DNA of 22,034 nt from NCBI GenBank assembly GCA_043812795.1, contig JBDRLU010000043.1, forward strand, positions 1 through 22,034. The letters run 5' to 3'. This DNA is from JBDRLU01 sp043812795 (lineage in GTDB: Bacteria > Chloroflexota > Dehalococcoidia > Dehalococcoidales > UBA2162). The notes under the pieces were generated by a model. That model was not told the DNA's origin, made no database searches, and saw only the letters and a program-made list of their open reading frames with translations. The translations under genes and the position numbers were made by a program. Positions 13,501 to 20,931 of this stretch are shown here, in pieces (positions within the stretch are counted from its first letter, which is position 1; each line of letters begins with the position of its first letter).

Positions 13501-14409
13501 TTATGATGGAGAGTCGGTCAATTCAGGGGGAAGGCTTTCTTCCTCTGGCTTCTCCCCGGCTTTCTTTTCCACCGGCTCAGCCCGCTCAGTCCGCTCAGTC
13601 CGCTCGGTACGTCTTTCGTAAGTAACCTCGCCGACGGGCAACTCCACAGTAGCTTCGGTTTCCAGTTCAACCAGCACGGTCGCTTTCAATGGGTTGGTCC
13701 CCACCACCTTACCCGGCCCGGTTGCCGTCGTCACTTTCTGCCCGACTCTCGGTAAGTTCTCCTTCATTTGACGGTACTGCTCGTTTTCATAGACCAGGCA
13801 GCACATCAAGCGACCGCAAACGCCCGAGATTTTCATCGGGTTAAGCGGTAGGTCCTGCTGCTTGGCCATTCTAATCGAGACCGGGTCGAACTGCTGCAGG
13901 AAAGACATGCAGCAGAGCGGACGCCCGCACCGGCCGCAGCCACCGAGTAATTTGGCTTCATCCCGCGGCCCGAGTTGGCGCAACTCGACGCGCATCCTCA
14001 ACCGACCGGCCAGTTCCCGTACCAGTTCCCGGAAGTCCACCCTTTGCTCGGCACTGAAATAAATAGTAACGTGGCTGCCATCGAGACTGTATTCGGCGCC
14101 GAGCAGTTTCATCGGCAAATTCAACTTGGAGACCAGCCCGGCGCATTCGGCAAGGGCTTCTTTCTCTTTAGCTCCAAGGTTTTCGCAGCGGGTGACGTCT
14201 TCGGGTGCTGCTTTCCGCAGCACCGGTTTTAACGGGGTGGTCACCTCACCGTCTGTTGCTTCCCGGGGCGCAAAAGCCACTTGCCCCATTTCCTGACCAC
14301 GGGCAGTCTCGACGATGACATAGTCGTCCAGTGCCAGGTCGATACCGGACGGGTCGAAATAATATGTTTTGCTCGCTTTGCCAAAGCGCACGCCAACAAT
14401 ATTAGCCAT
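13501..14409 (-). CDS. ricT: PSP1-domain protein, RicT/YaaT family
   Basis: A 302-residue PSP1 protein. In Bacillus, RicT (YaaT) joins RicA and RicF in an iron-sulfur complex that steers RNase Y. The PSP1 core (about 60-150) is followed by conserved cysteines: CGRCGRPLCC (158-167) and CGRLMCC (198-204). A KOW-like strand VGTNPLKATVLVELE follows. The C-terminal tail is low-complexity and contains tandem RTE/TER repeats (about 267-277) encoded by a 9-base DNA repeat at 13573-13608. The ATG has GAGG 6 bases upstream. It starts 8 bases after holB, the order (holB then yaaT) also seen in Firmicutes. No RicA or RicF partner is in the window. Confidence 0.92.
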   Translation of the reverse strand: MANIVGVRFGKASKTYYFDPSGIDLALDDYVIVETARGQEMGQVAFAPREATDGEVTTPLKPVLRKAAPEDVTRCENLGAKEKEALAECAGLVSKLNLPMKLLGAEYSLDGSHVTIYFSAEQRVDFRELVRELAGRLRMRVELRQLGPRDEAKLLGGCGRCGRPLCCMSFLQQFDPVSIRMAKQQDLPLNPMKISGVCGRLMCCLVYENEQYRQMKENLPRVGQKVTTATGPGKVVGTNPLKATVLVELETEATVELPVGEVTYERRTERTERTERAEPVEKKAGEKPEEESLPPELTDSPS

Positions 14410-14417
14410 AAGTTACC

Positions 14418-15458
14418 TCAATTCGTAATATATTCTATTTTACTCTTCGCGGCTGGCGGAATGTCCAGCATGAGCACTTCCAAGACCAGCCGCGGATTGG
14501 CATTCATCCGGAGCTGCCGTTCCGCCAATTGGATACTCCGGCTCACCATGTTCATCTGGGCCAGAGTATAGCCCCGGGACATTTCCGTAAGAGTGGCTAA
14601 CCGGTCGATATTGGTCACGGCATCAGTACAGCCGACCTTGGTCAGCAAAAGGTCACGCCACCAGTCAAGCCATAAGTCCAGCTTCTCCCGCACTGAATCG
14701 CGGCTCTGGCCAAACTGAGTAGCCAGCCTGGCCGCACCGGCAAAACGCTCTTCATTATCCGCTCGGATGATGTTCAGCCACTCATCCAGACGCTCGGCAC
14801 GTCGCTGGAGGAGACTATCGTCAACAGCGGCGGATATCGCCCAACCCAGGCAGCCATGAGCCAGACGGGCCAGGAGAGCGGCTTTCTCAGGTTCAATCTT
14901 CCAGCTATCGACCAGAGCTGCCCCTATTTGTGCCGCGGGTAACGGCAACAACTCCAGGCGCTGGCAACGGGAGACGACCGTCGTCAGCAGCCGCCGCTCG
15001 TTGGCCGTCAGCAAGATAAAGACCACCTTGTCCGCCGGTTCTTCCAGAGTCTTCAGCAGGCAGTTGGCCGCTTCGCTGGACAGGAGTTCCGCTTGCTCGA
15101 TAATAAATACCTTATACCGTCCTTCGAATGGCGGCAGGCTGGCCGTATGCTGCAAATCTCGAATCTGCTCGATACTGATTTCAGTTTTGGACCTGGCTTC
15201 CGTCGTATCACCGTTACGCCCCAGTCCGATAACCTGAACGTCGGCATGTCGCATCGATAGGATTTTTTGACAGGAAGCACACTCACCACAGGGAGGAGTT
15301 GTACCCGTGCAGTTCAATGCCTGGGCCAGGTTCAAGGCCAGCGTCATTTTCCCAACGTGGGACGGCCCGACAAAAAGATGGGCATGGGCCAGCGAGCCCC
15401 GCTGTAAACTACGCTCAAGTAAGGCGACAGCCTTTGTTTGTCCGATTACCGTCCACAC
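14418..15458 (-). CDS. holB: DNA polymerase III subunit delta-prime
   Basis: A 346-residue clamp-loader protein of the AAA+ type. The N-terminus IGQTKAVALLERSLQRGSLAHAHLFVGP leads into a degenerate Walker A (GPSHVGKM, Met in place of Ser/Thr). A cysteine cluster (Cys50, Cys57, Cys60, Cys63) suits Zn binding. SSEAANCLLKTLEEP and VVSRCQRLEL (the SRC motif) follow. The altered Walker A and absence of a long C-terminal tau domain favour delta-prime over gamma/tau. The start is GTG at 15456-15458 with only a weak SD. It lies 52 bases after lysA and 8 bases before ricT, probably in the same transcript. Confidence 0.9.
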   Translation of the reverse strand: MWTVIGQTKAVALLERSLQRGSLAHAHLFVGPSHVGKMTLALNLAQALNCTGTTPPCGECASCQKILSMRHADVQVIGLGRNGDTTEARSKTEISIEQIRDLQHTASLPPFEGRYKVFIIEQAELLSSEAANCLLKTLEEPADKVVFILLTANERRLLTTVVSRCQRLELLPLPAAQIGAALVDSWKIEPEKAALLARLAHGCLGWAISAAVDDSLLQRRAERLDEWLNIIRADNEERFAGAARLATQFGQSRDSVREKLDLWLDWWRDLLLTKVGCTDAVTNIDRLATLTEMSRGYTLAQMNMVSRSIQLAERQLRMNANPRLVLEVLMLDIPPAAKSKIEYITN

Positions 15459-15510
15459 CTAAGTCTACTGCCTCCAGATGTACCGGAAAGAGCGGACTGC
15501 CGGTCAGTCC

Positions 15511-16827
15511 TTAAACTAAATCGCATCGGGTCAGGTCCTCGAGGGTTTCCCGGCGTCGGATAAGCCGCGCCTTGCCCCCTTTCACCAGAATAACCGGCGG
15601 CTTATAGGCGGCATTATAGTTGCTGGCCATCGGCAAGCAGTAAGCACCACAGTCCGGCACGGCCAGGATGTCGCCGGCTGCCATCGTGGGTAAGGTAATA
15701 TCCCTGATGAGAATATCACCCGATTCACAGAACTTGCCGGCAATGGTAAATTTGCCTGCTTCGGTATCCTTCATCTTGTTGGCTACCACGGCCTCCTGTT
15801 TGGCGCCGTACATCGGATGGCGGATATTATCCCCCATGCCTCCGTCCACGGAAACGTAACATCTGACCTCCGGGACATTCTTGATGGCGCCGATAGTGTA
15901 CAGCGCCACACCCGCCCGCGCCACCACCGACCGCCCCGGTTCGATGACCAGTCGGGGCAGTGCCATCCTCAGTTTCCGGCATTGCGTGATGACAGCCGAA
16001 GTTAAGGCTTCGGCATAGGTTGAAATCGGCGGAGCCGGCGCGTCCACCAGATACTGGGCGGCGAATCCGCCGCCGATATCCAGTTCCTGAAGTTTGAAAC
16101 CGTGCTTCTGCTTCATTTCAGCGGCAAAATTAACGATGTAGTTGACCGACTGCTGGTAAGGTTCGACTTCGAAGATACCCGAACCGATATGGAAATGCAG
16201 CCCGACCAGATTCAAGCTAGGCATAGACATCGCTATGCCCACCGCCTCTTCCCCACAGGCGAGAGGGAAGCCGAACTTGCTATCGACATTGCCGGTGGTA
16301 TTGTACTGATGGGTATGCGGGTCCACTCCCGGCGTCAGGCGCAGTAAAATATCCGGTCGCTTGCCCCGCTTCTTGGCGATTTCGCCCAGCAACTTGAGCT
16401 CGTGGAAATTATCGACCACAATCCGCTCGATACCCCAGTCCAGGGCTATATTCAGCTCTTCGGCCGACTTATTATTGCCGTGGAAATAGATTTTTTCCGG
16501 CGGAAAGCCCACCGAGCGGGCGATGCCAATCTCGCCACCGGAGACAACATCCAACCCCAGCCCTTCTTCTTTAAAGAGGAGGAGCAGAGCTTTGTTGATG
16601 AAAGCCTTGCAGGCATAAATTACGGTGGTCTCCGCATAGCGCTGACGGAATTCAGTTTTAAGCTCGGCACACCGTTGACGCAAAGTAGCCTCGTCATAAA
16701 GATACAAGGGCGTGCCGAATTCAGCCGCCAGCGCCACGGTGTCGCACCCGCCAACCGTCAGGTGCTTCTTGGTGTTCACTTTAGCCGTTACCGGAAACAG
16801 TGCCAGTCTTTCAATTTGTGCGGTCAT
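15511..16827 (-). CDS. lysA: Diaminopimelate decarboxylase
   Basis: A PLP enzyme converting meso-diaminopimelate to L-lysine and CO2. It shows the PLP lysine in YACKAF (Lys74 from this start), HFHIGSG, DIGGGFAAQY, EPGRSVVARAG and the C-terminal GKFCESGD and DCGAYCLPMASNYN, where the partner subunit contributes the Cys. I prefer the ATG at 16825-16827: AAGGG lies about 7 bases upstream and a promoter (16850-16878) ends just before it. In-frame starts at 16851 (ATG) and 16878 (TTG) fall in the promoter region. The resulting 438 residues fit the family. Confidence 0.95.
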   Translation of the reverse strand: MTAQIERLALFPVTAKVNTKKHLTVGGCDTVALAAEFGTPLYLYDEATLRQRCAELKTEFRQRYAETTVIYACKAFINKALLLLFKEEGLGLDVVSGGEIGIARSVGFPPEKIYFHGNNKSAEELNIALDWGIERIVVDNFHELKLLGEIAKKRGKRPDILLRLTPGVDPHTHQYNTTGNVDSKFGFPLACGEEAVGIAMSMPSLNLVGLHFHIGSGIFEVEPYQQSVNYIVNFAAEMKQKHGFKLQELDIGGGFAAQYLVDAPAPPISTYAEALTSAVITQCRKLRMALPRLVIEPGRSVVARAGVALYTIGAIKNVPEVRCYVSVDGGMGDNIRHPMYGAKQEAVVANKMKDTEAGKFTIAGKFCESGDILIRDITLPTMAAGDILAVPDCGAYCLPMASNYNAAYKPPVILVKGGKARLIRRRETLEDLTRCDLV

Positions 16828-16849
16828 CTTTGAGCCCTTAATATTAGCC

Positions 16850-16878
16850 ATATTAGCAATGCTTCCCGCTGAAGTCAA
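16850..16878 (-). promoter_or_regulatory. Promoter for lysA and the downstream group
   Basis: The minus strand has TTGACT (16873-16878), a 17-base spacer and TAATAT (16850-16855). The start near 16843 leaves a leader of about 16 bases containing AAGGG. It could serve lysA-holB-ricT-rnhB-yraN. Confidence 0.5.
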
Positions 16879-16927
16879 TTTAAGGCAACGATGCTAACTC
16901 ATGTGAAACTTCGGATGATTATCGGTC

Positions 16928-17227
16928 CTAAGTCACCACCTCGACCTTGCTGGTCATGGTCGGTATTTTATCGCGGCGGTCGTCGATATTGATGGCCGTG
17001 ACCACGCGCCGGGCTCCCTGGGTAAAGGGTACCTCGTGCATTTGTTGCACCAGTTGCAATACCCGCTCCAGCGGGCCTTGAATGATTGTCCCCATCGCCG
17101 TCACCTGGTAATTGACATCTTTAGCCTGTTTCAGCGGCTCGATGCAAGCCCGGATATAACGGCTCAAACTGGCTGTGGCCGTACCCAGCGGTATGATGTG
17201 TACCTCGGCCATAATGGGATTTGCCAT
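16928..17227 (-). CDS. MTH1187/UPF0045 family thiamine-binding protein
   Basis: A 99-residue ferredoxin-like protein of the DUF77/MTH1187 family. The N-terminal AEVHIIPLGT, the central TAMGTIIQGP and RVVTAINIDDRRD match family landmarks. Homologues bind thiamine or related pyrimidines as small tetramers; the cellular role is unsettled. I chose the ATG at 17225-17227 because a perfect AGGAGG (17234-17239) stands 6 bases upstream; seven extra codons in the same frame precede it. It lies 100 bases before lysA on the same strand and is divergent from the DUF72 gene. A functional tie to thiE elsewhere in the window is possible but not shown. Confidence 0.88.
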   Translation of the reverse strand: MANPIMAEVHIIPLGTATASLSRYIRACIEPLKQAKDVNYQVTAMGTIIQGPLERVLQLVQQMHEVPFTQGARRVVTAINIDDRRDKIPTMTSKVEVVT

Positions 17228-17312
17228 TGCCTTCCTCCTCCGAAACATTACTTCGATTCAATCATATACCCGAACGGCCATCGAGACCAGATGTCGGGAT
17301 ATCCTGTACACC

Positions 17313-17341
17313 TTGTCAAAGTAACCTGAATGGACTACACT
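17313..17341 (+). promoter_or_regulatory. Promoter for the DUF72 gene
   Basis: TTGTCA (17313-17318), a 17-base spacer and TACACT (17336-17341). The start is expected near 17348, about 11 bases before the ATG. Confidence 0.45.
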
Positions 17342-17358
17342 ATTAGCATCGAGGTACG

Positions 17359-18123
17359 ATGATTTACTTCGGTACTTCCGGTTTCAGTTATGACGATTGG
17401 GTGGGGAATTTTTATCCGGCCGGTATGCCCAAACGGGAGTGGCTTGCCTATTATTCTCGTGAATTTAATACCTGCGAAGTAAATTCGACCTACTACGTTA
17501 TACCGGGTGCCGCCAGCCTGAAGGCGATGGTGGAAAAAACCGGAGAAGGCTTTCAATTTTCCATAAAGGCTAATCAGAAAATGACTCATCAAAGAGAAGA
17601 TACCTCCGTTTTCAAAGCGTTCCGTGAGATGCTCGCCCCGGTCATGGTGGCCGGTAAGCTGGGCTGTATTCTGGCCCAGTTCCCCTATAGCTTCAGGCTC
17701 AGCCGGGAGAATTTCGATTATCTTAACGAATTCCGCAAACATTTGAGCGGGTTGCCGGTGGTTATCGAATTCCGTAATGCCGGTTGGCTGCGTGACGAGG
17801 TGTTCGGCTGGCTGCGGCACCTCGACCTGGGGTTTTGCTGTGTCGATGAGCCGCCATTGCCGAACCTTTTACCACCGATGGCGGAGGCTACCAGCAAGAT
17901 AGGCTATGTTCGTTTCCACGGACGGAACAGTGCCAAGTGGTGGGAACACCAGCAGGCCTACGAGCGCTATGATTATAGCTATACTCAGCCGGAGCTCAGC
18001 GAGTGGCTACCCAAAATCCGGAAGCTGGACAGCCTGGCCGAGAAGACTTTTATCTTTGCCAACAATCACTGGCGCGGGCAGGCGGTCAGTACCATTCGCC
18101 AGTTACGCCCGATGTTCGATTAG
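17359..18123 (+). CDS. DUF72 domain protein (YecE family)
   Basis: A 254-residue TIM-barrel-like DUF72 protein. Typical features are the N-terminal IYFGTSGFSYDDWVGNFYP, EFNTCEVNSTYY, FSIKANQKMTH, VVIEFRNAGW, YVRFHGRN and the terminal FANNHWRGQAV. It is near-ubiquitous in bacteria and archaea but has no established reaction. The ATG at 17359 has GAGG 4 bases upstream and a promoter shortly before. It is separated from the DksA-like gene by 122 bases containing a palindrome. Confidence 0.93.
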   Translation: MIYFGTSGFSYDDWVGNFYPAGMPKREWLAYYSREFNTCEVNSTYYVIPGAASLKAMVEKTGEGFQFSIKANQKMTHQREDTSVFKAFREMLAPVMVAGKLGCILAQFPYSFRLSRENFDYLNEFRKHLSGLPVVIEFRNAGWLRDEVFGWLRHLDLGFCCVDEPPLPNLLPPMAEATSKIGYVRFHGRNSAKWWEHQQAYERYDYSYTQPELSEWLPKIRKLDSLAEKTFIFANNHWRGQAVSTIRQLRPMFD

Positions 18124-18137
18124 TTGTTTCGCGCCAT

Positions 18138-18167
18138 TTGCTTTCTATACTGACACTGTAGTATAAA
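18138..18167 (+). promoter_or_regulatory. Possible promoter with palindrome upstream of the DksA-like gene
   Basis: TTGCTT (18138-18143), an 18-base spacer and TATAAA (18162-18167). A perfect inverted repeat, TATACT/AGTATA with an 8-base spacer (18146-18165), fills the spacer and overlaps the -10. It may be an operator or a weak terminator of the DUF72 gene. Confidence 0.3.
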
Positions 18168-18245
18168 TAGTTTTACCAACCCGCCGAAAAATGAAAATGC
18201 TAGCCACGCATACCTTGGACATGACAGGTAGCGGGAGGAGGAGAA

Positions 18246-18611
18246 GTGACGACTGGTCTTGACCATCTTCGCACTCGTTTAGAAGAAGAACGAAAACGCT
18301 TGCTCAATGAGTTGGAGCAGCTTACAATAGGCCTGCCTCCTTCCGATGAGAGACGGGAGGGTAGTCCTTTTGGCAAACGTGAAGAAGAAGCTACCGAAAG
18401 TCTGGAGCTAGAGAAACGGCTGGCCCTGGAGAGACAGACGAAAGCCTCCCTGGCTGAGGTCGAACATGCCCTGGACAAGTTCGAAAAGGGTACTTACGGC
18501 CTGTGTGATATGTGCGGCCGTGCTATCGAACCGGCCCGGCTGGAAGCACTGCCCCATGCCAATCTTTGCATGAGCTGCAAGGCAAAACAGGAAAAAGAGG
18601 CTAAAGGGTAG
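18246..18611 (+). CDS. TraR/DksA-family C4 zinc-finger protein
   Basis: A 121-residue protein with an N-terminal coiled coil (about 1-80, rich in Glu, Lys and Leu) and a C4 zinc finger at Cys87, Cys90, Cys108 and Cys111 (CDMCGRAIEPARLEALPHANLCMSC region). Such proteins insert a coiled coil into the RNA polymerase secondary channel. The Asp-rich tip (DxxDxA) of E. coli DksA is not seen; the comparable stretch reads REEEATE, so ppGpp-dependent DksA activity cannot be assumed. The start is GTG at 18246 directly after GGAGGAGGAGAA, a very strong SD. It lies 20 bases before lspA in the same transcript. Confidence 0.88.
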   Translation: MTTGLDHLRTRLEEERKRLLNELEQLTIGLPPSDERREGSPFGKREEEATESLELEKRLALERQTKASLAEVEHALDKFEKGTYGLCDMCGRAIEPARLEALPHANLCMSCKAKQEKEAKG

Positions 18612-18631
18612 CCGCCCGCAAGGTAAGTTGC

Positions 18632-19099
18632 ATGTGGCCTTTCTTTCTTACGGCGCTGTTCATCGCAATCGCCGACCAGCTTAGTAAAACATGGGTCCGG
18701 TCTTTCCCCGAAGGGCACACTATTTTCCAGGCAGGCTTTTTTCGCATTGTTGATGTCCATAATACCGGGGCGGCTTTCGGCCTGTTTCAGGGCCATTCCG
18801 GCTGGCTGGTAATCGTGGATTTTCTCGGTATTGCTCTACTTCTGCTCTTTGCCCTTTATTTGCCCCGGCAGTTACCCTTCCTGCGTGGCTGGCTGACCCG
18901 GGTGGCCCTCGGCCTGGTACTGGGCGGCACCATCGGGAACCTGATTGACCGTCTTTACTTCGGTTATGTTACCGATTTTCTCGATACTAGTGTTTGGCCG
19001 GTCTTTAATGTGGCCGATTCCGCCGTTACCATCGGCATGATTATCCTGGTCTGTTATCTTTTGTTCTCCCCCCAGGCGAAGAAGTCATGGAATGGATAA
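18632..19099 (+). CDS. lspA: Lipoprotein signal peptidase (signal peptidase II)
   Basis: A 155-residue aspartic protease with four transmembrane helices, cleaving signal peptides from prolipoproteins in the cytoplasmic membrane. Conserved elements are ADQLSKTWV, DVHNTGAAFG, the GGTIGNLIDRLYFGYVTDFLD block with catalytic Asp115, and FNVADS with catalytic Asp129. The ATG at 18632 has AAGG 8 bases upstream. The stop overlaps the rluD start by 8 bases; the lspA-rluD order is common in bacteria. Confidence 0.95.
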   Translation: MWPFFLTALFIAIADQLSKTWVRSFPEGHTIFQAGFFRIVDVHNTGAAFGLFQGHSGWLVIVDFLGIALLLLFALYLPRQLPFLRGWLTRVALGLVLGGTIGNLIDRLYFGYVTDFLDTSVWPVFNVADSAVTIGMIILVCYLLFSPQAKKSWNG

Positions 19100-19994
19100 G
19101 TCCTGCAACCTGATGGTCGATAAAGAAGGCTGGAGGCTCGATAAATATGTGAGCGATAATTGTCCCGGCCTTACCCGCACTCAGGCACAAAAGCTTATCC
19201 GCGACGGCTTTATCCTGGTCAATAATCGTGAGGCCAAAGCATCCTTGAAACTGGATATTGGCGACCAAGTGACCGTCACTATCCCCCCACCCGAGCCCAG
19301 CCACCTCATGCCCGAAGCCATGCCCCTGAATATTATCTATGAAGATAATGACCTGCTGGTAATCGATAAGCCGGCCGGACTGACCGTCCACCCCGCCCCC
19401 GGCCACCCCGGCCACACACTGGCCAACGCTATCCTCGCCCATCTGGGTAACCTGCCCGCTCCCGGCGACTGGCAGCGACCGGGTATCGTCCACCGCCTGG
19501 ATAGGGACACATCCGGCCTGATAGTCGTGGCAAAAAACAGCGCCGCCCATTTGAATCTGACCGGGCAGTTCAAGGCCCGCACCGTATCCAAGACCTATCT
19601 GACACTGGTCAAAGGCCGTCTTACGCCCGAAGAAGGCATTATCGAGGCAGCCATCGGACGTGATACCCGCGACCGCAAGCGGATGGCCGTGGTCGATGAA
19701 GGTAGAGGCAGAGAGGCCACTACGCGTTACCATGTCGTCAAATACTTAGATGACTATACTTTGCTTGAAGTTAAGCCGCAGACCGGCCGCACCCACCAAA
19801 TCCGCGTCCATCTGGCCGCTATCGGCTATCCCGTGGTGGGGGATGCCGTCTATGGCATCAAATCCCCCCATCTCTCCCGCCAGTTCCTCCATGCCACCTG
19901 CCTCGGCTTCCACCTCCCCTCCACCGGCGAATACGTCGAGTTTAAATCAGAACTGCCGGAAGATTTAAAACAGACGCTGGAGAAGATTGAGTAG
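19092..19994 (+). CDS. rluD: RluA-family 23S rRNA pseudouridine synthase
   Basis: A 300-residue enzyme with an N-terminal S4 RNA-binding domain (about 14-75: RLDKYVSDN, TRTQAQKLIRDGFILVN) and a pseudouridine synthase domain. The catalytic motif HRLDRDTSGL (Asp137) is intact, as are VIDKPAGLTVHP and PQTGRTHQIRVHL. RluD-type enzymes modify helix 69 of 23S rRNA; the exact target here is inferred from family membership. The ATG lies inside the lspA 3' end. After the stop, 53 bases lead to the restriction-modification genes. Confidence 0.93.
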   Translation: MDKSCNLMVDKEGWRLDKYVSDNCPGLTRTQAQKLIRDGFILVNNREAKASLKLDIGDQVTVTIPPPEPSHLMPEAMPLNIIYEDNDLLVIDKPAGLTVHPAPGHPGHTLANAILAHLGNLPAPGDWQRPGIVHRLDRDTSGLIVVAKNSAAHLNLTGQFKARTVSKTYLTLVKGRLTPEEGIIEAAIGRDTRDRKRMAVVDEGRGREATTRYHVVKYLDDYTLLEVKPQTGRTHQIRVHLAAIGYPVVGDAVYGIKSPHLSRQFLHATCLGFHLPSTGEYVEFKSELPEDLKQTLEKIE

Positions 19995-20047
19995 AATGTT
20001 AGAAGAACGGGTGATAGAATGAGTACACTCGTAACGAGGAGGACAGG

Positions 20048-20926
20048 GTGAAAGAGCTTTGGGGCAAAGAACAGGAAATTAGATTTTTTGCCGATGCCAG
20101 CAAATTTGCTGCGCCAGAGCAGTTATTTTATACGGGCAACGATGGCAGACATTATGCGTATTGGCCGAAAAACTACAAGGGTCCCAAAAGCACTCTACAA
20201 GCTAGGAATACTTTGATAGGAGATTATACTGAGAAGTGGAGTGCCGATTTGATAAGTGAATTCGCTCAGAACAAAGGGTGTTATGCCGTCCAAAACGTTG
20301 TATGTAACGAAATAGGATTGTCTAATAATTCTCCGGCGGATGTAGCTTTATGCAAGAACAAAAATGTCAACCAATGTGCCGAAGATATCTTATTAATCAT
20401 TGAAGTCAAGATGTCGATTGTTTGGAATTGGGAATTGAAATTAAAAAGTGATAGTCAAGAGCTATTTTGTTTGGGAGACTATAGAACACATCAAGGTAAT
20501 CCTGGTCTTCTAAGGTCGGATACCATGCTGAAAGCTATTGGTAAAAGTTTGAATATACGAGTATCAAGTATTAAGGCTTCAAATATACCAATTATCATCT
20601 TAGGTAATACACCAATCACTGGCAATTACTATGAGAAGGTTGACCATCTGAAAAGAGGTGGTATCATTCAAGGATTCTGGTCAGTAAATCCTAAACCACT
20701 AGATAAAAACGGAGAAAACATAAAGGCTACGGAAGGGCATGGCTTTTATCGTTTTGACACCTATGCGGAGTTCTTAGAGAATTTGGATGAGTTATTTAGT
20801 GAGGAAAGAGAGTTTTTCTCGGGCATGAGGACGAAGGATGAATTGGGGAAATTCATTGAAATAGCCAACCGTGAAACGACTTACGAAAAGAAAGCGGAAA
20901 AATTCTTGGGCTTGATAAGAGGATAG
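20048..20926 (+). CDS. Putative type II restriction endonuclease (PD-(D/E)xK)
   Basis: A 292-residue protein not matched to a named enzyme. A PD-(D/E)xK nuclease core is visible: NNSPADVAL with Asp98, then ILLIIEVKMS with Glu119 and Lys121. Its companion 5 bases downstream is a DNA methyltransferase, so a restriction role is likely. The start is GTG at 20048 with a perfect AGGAGG (20037-20042) 5 bases upstream. The coding sequence is visibly AT-rich compared with rluD, a sign of transfer. I find no convincing promoter in the 53 bases after rluD, so it may be read from the rluD transcript. Recognition sequence is unknown. Confidence 0.7.
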   Translation: MKELWGKEQEIRFFADASKFAAPEQLFYTGNDGRHYAYWPKNYKGPKSTLQARNTLIGDYTEKWSADLISEFAQNKGCYAVQNVVCNEIGLSNNSPADVALCKNKNVNQCAEDILLIIEVKMSIVWNWELKLKSDSQELFCLGDYRTHQGNPGLLRSDTMLKAIGKSLNIRVSSIKASNIPIIILGNTPITGNYYEKVDHLKRGGIIQGFWSVNPKPLDKNGENIKATEGHGFYRFDTYAEFLENLDELFSEEREFFSGMRTKDELGKFIEIANRETTYEKKAEKFLGLIRG

Positions 20927-20931
20927 AATAA

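Noticed and set aside
16402..16833. A 143-codon plus-strand open frame
   Set aside because: It is antisense to the conserved N-terminal half of lysA, with no family features.
16828..16927. Lysine riboswitch upstream of lysA
   Set aside because: The interval is too short and shows only a promoter and SD.
17335..17820. A 161-codon minus-strand open frame
   Set aside because: It is antisense to the DUF72 gene, which has clear conserved motifs, promoter and SD.
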